In this document: in pieces, positions 61,014 to 64,000 of the stretch
Numbering within the stretch: the stretch's first letter is position 1
Layout of the letters: each line of letters opens with the position of its first letter
Origin: Alphaproteobacteria bacterium UBA1301
GTDB lineage: Bacteria > Pseudomonadota > Alphaproteobacteria > Micropepsales > Micropepsaceae
Direction: 5' to 3'
Assembly: GCA_002307725.1 (NCBI GenBank)
Contig: DBUB01000010.1
Coordinates: forward strand, 434,001-498,000
DNA length: 64,000 nt
Notes under the pieces: model-generated
The model's input: the letters and a program-made list of their open reading frames with translations, nothing else
What the model was told of the DNA's origin: nothing
The model's database searches: none
Program-made: the position numbers and the translations under genes

Positions 61014-62183
61014 ATGGCGGAATATCATGACCTGCTCGGCGGTCGCCTGCACGTCTATCGGCGCGCTCGCAGCCGGTTCTGGCAGTGCTCGACGTATCTG
61101 GGTGGGCGGGAACATCGGGTCAGTACCAAGGAAGAGAGTCTAGCGCGCGCCAAGGACTTCGCCGAGGACTGGTACCTCACGATGGTGGGAAAGTTCCGCG
61201 CGGGCGAGCTCAAGACCGGCAAGACCTTCAAGCAGGCGGCGGACATCTTCGTGCCGGAGTTCAAGGTCATTACTCAGGGAGAACGGAGCCCGCGGTGCGT
61301 CCTCGGCCATGAAGAGCGACTGCGCGTGCACCTCATCCCGTTCTTCGGGACGAAGCGGCTCTCGGAGATTACCCCCGGCCTCGTGCAGGACTATCGCCGC
61401 CACCGGATGGAAACACTGCGGAACGGAAAGCCCCCGGCACGCCAGACGCTTCATCAAGAGATTGTGACTCTGCGCCAGACCCTCAAAGTGGCGCATCGGC
61501 AGGGCTGGATTCAGTATGTGCCGGACCTCTCGGCTCCCTATCAATCGTCCAAGAAAATATCGCACCGCGCATGGTTCTCGCCGGAGGAATACAAGCGGCT
61601 GTACATGGCGACGCGGGCTCGCGCGCTTGCACCGCGAAATAGCCGGTGGAAGAACGAGAGCAAGGAGCTTCATGACTTCGTGCTCATCATGGCGAACACA
61701 GGTCTCCGTCCCGACGAGGCGCTCCGGCTTGAACACCGTGACGTGGTGGTGGTGAAGGACACCGCTACCAACGAGACCATTCTGGAAATTGAGGTGCGCG
61801 GAAAGCGAGGCGTGGGGTACTGCAAGAGTATGCCCGGCGCGGTTGTGCCCTATCAGAGGCTCAAAGAGCGTCAGAACCCCCAACCTACCGACAAGCTCTT
61901 TTCAGTGTTGCGCGGGCGCATGTTAAACGCCGTTCTTGAGGAGGAGAAACTCAAGTTTGATCGCGACGGCCGTCCGCGCACCGCCTACAGCCTTCGCCAT
62001 ACCTATATCTGCATGCGGCTTATGGAAGGCGCGGATATTTATCAGGTAGCAAAAAACTGTCGAACCTCGGTCGAGATGATCGAGAAGTTCTACGCATCGC
62101 ATATCAAGAACACCCTCGACGCGGCTGCGATCAATGTAAGGAAGTCGGTGAGGGACAGTGTGGAGCAGGCGCATGGTACGTAG
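61014..62183 (+). CDS. Tyrosine-type site-specific recombinase (integrase)
   Basis: A 389-aa integrase of the lambda-Int/XerC superfamily. An N-terminal arm-like region (YLGGREHRVSTKEESLARAK) and a SAM-like core-binding domain (residues ~70-170) precede the catalytic domain: Arg232 (ANTGLRPDEALRLEHRD), Lys264 (EVRGKRGVG), Arg328 with the adjacent His (AYSLRHTYICM) and the nucleophile Tyr360 (MIEKFYASH). GAGGG lies 5 bases before ATG 61014; TTG 61002 and GTG 61008 are earlier options. It is the first gene inside the insertion and probably directed entry into comEC. It appears intact. Confidence 0.92.
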   Translation: MAEYHDLLGGRLHVYRRARSRFWQCSTYLGGREHRVSTKEESLARAKDFAEDWYLTMVGKFRAGELKTGKTFKQAADIFVPEFKVITQGERSPRCVLGHEERLRVHLIPFFGTKRLSEITPGLVQDYRRHRMETLRNGKPPARQTLHQEIVTLRQTLKVAHRQGWIQYVPDLSAPYQSSKKISHRAWFSPEEYKRLYMATRARALAPRNSRWKNESKELHDFVLIMANTGLRPDEALRLEHRDVVVVKDTATNETILEIEVRGKRGVGYCKSMPGAVVPYQRLKERQNPQPTDKLFSVLRGRMLNAVLEEEKLKFDRDGRPRTAYSLRHTYICMRLMEGADIYQVAKNCRTSVEMIEKFYASHIKNTLDAAAINVRKSVRDSVEQAHGT

Positions 62184-62286
62184 AGAACATGCTAACGGAG
62201 ATATCGAGAAGCACTACAGCCACGTGCTGACCCTTATGCAGGCGAAGGAGTTGAGGACAAAGAAGTTTAGATTGGCGTCGAATTGA
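62173..62286 (+). pseudogene. C-terminal remnant of a second integrase
   Basis: A 37-codon frame overlapping the last bases of the integrase in another frame. Its peptide contains DIEKHYSHVLTLMQAKELRT, which is the nucleophile Tyr plus the YSH-x-x-x-x-M-x-A-x-EL tail typical of integrases of this kind. The intact integrase above has its own, different tail (KFYASHIKNTLDAAAINVRK). This looks like the leftover end of another recombinase gene or of an alternative tail joined by recombination or a frameshift. It is probably not expressed as a functional protein. Confidence 0.55.
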
Positions 62287-62302
62287 CAACTCGCGTAAAA
62301 AA

Positions 62303-63739
62303 CTATCCGTCGCGCGCGACATCTTTCAAGAGTCCCGCCCTAATCAGCGCCGACCGAACGCGATACGAACATGGGGCGCGATGGATGATGCCGTCAAGAA
62401 GGTCATTGCTAACGCCGATTTCCTGAAGAAGAAGAACGTGGTAGAGCTGAGCGAGTGCATCACTGTCAGCATTTATTTCTTTTGCGAATTTACGGTAATC
62501 TACATTCTCGCGCGGGCCTCCGAAATGCGATATGTCATTTCGCATGCGAGCGCAGCGTGAACTGAATTTTTCCAGGCCGTCTTGATCCAGATTGACAGAT
62601 AGTGTCTTGAACGTATCCTGTAACCGCCGCTCAAGTGATGGCTCGCGCGCGCGAGAGAACACCTTGGTTAGCCACTTCTTGTCTTTCATTCTCGTCACTT
62701 GCCCCATAATCCTCTCAATCTTCGCTTCCAATTTTGGGTTGTCGCAATCCGGATGGGACGCCCGGTGAAATGACTCGATTCCCCATATCAAATTGACGAA
62801 CCTGTGCTCAACGTACAATTTCGTCCCTCTACGTGTTCCGAGATACAGGTAATACGCTGCGCCAAACGCCTCGCGCTTCTTTGACCAGTTGGCGAATATT
62901 TGTCCAAACGAGTCGCGTAGCTGTAGGAAATTCGTCCAACACTCGTGTGCTGATGGTGGCTTGGCCGAATTTCTATTGCAGGGGAAATACAACTTGTAGG
63001 TTCTCTTAGGTCTGGTGGACGCAACCGTCGGCCAATCGAGGCAGTAATCAGAATTTGTCAGGAGGATCAACAGATCTCCAATCAGTTGATGCTCCTTCTT
63101 TACTGCATCCAGTGTGAGAGTCTTCTTCGGGGTATAGGTAATGGAAGCCGATTCTGTCAGGTCGAGTTTCCGCGTACGCCGCTTTCCGAAATATGGTCCC
63201 GTAAGATCATATTTCAGACGCAGGCTGCCGATATCGAGATTGTACGTTATATCCTTGGTCTTTGTGTATTTTGCGGAAAGTCGCGTTTTCCCACGGTTGA
63301 ATTCAATTGCGCCGAGCCGAAGCCACTCATCGAATCCTTCTAGTTCGACTTCTACATGCGCAAACCTGAGCGCGGCCAAATCGACGCTCGGCGGCGGGCT
63401 GTTCCCAACAAGGCAATTAATCGCGAGATACTTTTCGTACGAAATACCGTTAGAACTGAAGTGACCACCGTTCCTGTGGAGGCCGCACAATAAGACGTGC
63501 TTGTTGGTTCCCTTGAGTATGCCTTGAATGCCAATTGTCTCGGATATCGTGTCGTTCGCCATCAGGTTTGCGAGCGGATGTCCGCGTCCACTCGGCAAGC
63601 ACCCATCAAGTTCGAGAGTAATTCGGCCATCTTCTTCAATTGTGAGAAGCCCCATGACCGATGCTTCAGGGGCGTACTGGCCGCGCGGCGTGGTTTCGTG
63701 GTGCCACCAGAAAAGTCCGCGCTCTTCAAGGATATTCAT
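62303..63739 (-). CDS. ApeA-like HEPN-domain protein, putative phage-defence gene
   Basis: A 478-aa protein on the mobile island, opposite in strand to the integrase. The N-terminal ~260 residues are beta-rich and match the ApeA N-terminal domain pattern (GLFWWH, then EASVMGLLTIEEDGRITLEL, and a KHVLLCGLH strand). The C-terminal ~150 residues are a helical HEPN domain with an intact ribonuclease motif Rx4H, Arg400 to His405, in RMRNDISHFGG. ApeA proteins are single-gene abortive-infection systems thought to cleave RNA on phage sensing. ATG 63739 has AAGGG 8 bases upstream. GC is lower than in the core genes. The family call is from motif layout only. Confidence 0.72.
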   Translation of the reverse strand: MNILEERGLFWWHHETTPRGQYAPEASVMGLLTIEEDGRITLELDGCLPSGRGHPLANLMANDTISETIGIQGILKGTNKHVLLCGLHRNGGHFSSNGISYEKYLAINCLVGNSPPPSVDLAALRFAHVEVELEGFDEWLRLGAIEFNRGKTRLSAKYTKTKDITYNLDIGSLRLKYDLTGPYFGKRRTRKLDLTESASITYTPKKTLTLDAVKKEHQLIGDLLILLTNSDYCLDWPTVASTRPKRTYKLYFPCNRNSAKPPSAHECWTNFLQLRDSFGQIFANWSKKREAFGAAYYLYLGTRRGTKLYVEHRFVNLIWGIESFHRASHPDCDNPKLEAKIERIMGQVTRMKDKKWLTKVFSRAREPSLERRLQDTFKTLSVNLDQDGLEKFSSRCARMRNDISHFGGPRENVDYRKFAKEINADSDALAQLYHVLLLQEIGVSNDLLDGIIHRAPCSYRVRSALIRAGLLKDVARDG

Positions 63740-64000
63740 CAAGAGTGCCCTTCATGTATGTGCTCGTAAAACAGGTACAGGGACCAGCGCGCGTCACTAG
63801 CCGCTCGTCTCACCGGAGGAGTTTTCTTCGATCGACCTGCCAATCAGTCAGTGAGTGAGACGCCTATGACTGTACCGGATTACTCTGATCTTCTTTCTGA
63901 GCATGTTGGGAAGACGAAGGGACTATTGTAGATGCTCCTGTTGGTAGAAGTTGCGCGTTGATTCTGAAAAAGTACAAGCAGACAGCCAGCTCAAAAAATA
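63740..64000. other. Island sequence upstream of the HEPN gene
   Basis: About 260 bases with no convincing gene. A GGAGGAG (63814-63820) is not followed by a start codon at useful spacing. A 21-codon frame at 63866-63931 has no ribosome site. The region should contain the promoter of the minus-strand HEPN gene; no clear -35/-10 was found. Confidence 0.35.

Noticed and set aside
63866..63931. 21-codon frame near the right edge
   Set aside because: No Shine-Dalgarno upstream and no feature beyond being open; too short to support.

Overview
The window looks like a chromosome segment from a GC-rich alphaproteobacterium. Evidence for this is the gene order nuoA-N / birA / coaX / rnj / mce / proS / lolC / lolD / dnaE, then rpsB-tsf-pyrH-frr-uppS-cdsA-dxr-rseP-bamA-skp-lpxD-fabZ-lpxA-lpxI-lpxB, then asd, gltA, gltX and comEC. 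Other evidence is the short ProS (439 aa), LpxI in place of LpxH, RNase J, and a LexA box of the GAAC-N7-GAAC alphaproteobacterial type. I cannot name the genus from sequence alone.

Layout. 1-4913: two glycosyltransferases, then on the minus strand a bacterial transglutaminase-like (C93) lipoprotein, a secreted clan-A glycoside hydrolase and a tiny membrane protein, which suggests an envelope or exopolysaccharide theme. 5507-21297: a complete 14-gene complex I operon with two foreign genes in it, a dimeric alpha/beta-barrel protein between nuoB and nuoC and an SGNH lipoprotein between nuoF and nuoG. Palindromic intergenic repeats sit at several junctions. 21294-25022: birA, coaX, rnj and mce. 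25027-29170: accessory block with an AzgA-like purine permease, a secreted cysteine-hydrolase-like protein and a VapBC toxin-antitoxin pair. 29257-38239: proS, lolC, lolD, an O-methyltransferase, a LysE-type exporter, a 34-codon membrane protein, a DUF3788 protein and dnaE. 38600-53108: one long run for translation, isoprenoid/phospholipid synthesis and outer-membrane/lipid A biogenesis. 53109-60904: asd behind a leader region, a CoA-binding protein, an exported protein, gltA, gltX and the 5' half of comEC. 60875-64000: a lower-GC mobile island with a tyrosine recombinase and a HEPN-domain defence-type gene.

Three observations stand out. (1) A 34-codon single-helix membrane protein, upstream of dnaE, has a LexA box exactly between its -35 and -10 elements. 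It resembles the SOS-induced division inhibitor SidA of Caulobacter in size, topology and control. (2) asd is preceded by a 23-codon Thr/Lys-rich leader peptide, two mutually exclusive RNA hairpins and an intrinsic terminator, which is the full anatomy of ribosome-mediated attenuation for an enzyme of the Thr/Lys/Met pathway. (3) comEC is cut by an integrase-bearing island that carries an ApeA-like HEPN protein with an intact Rx4H motif.

No tRNA, rRNA or CRISPR array was recognised. Start codons were chosen from Shine-Dalgarno spacing, overlaps with neighbours and signal peptides, and differ from the longest frame in many genes.
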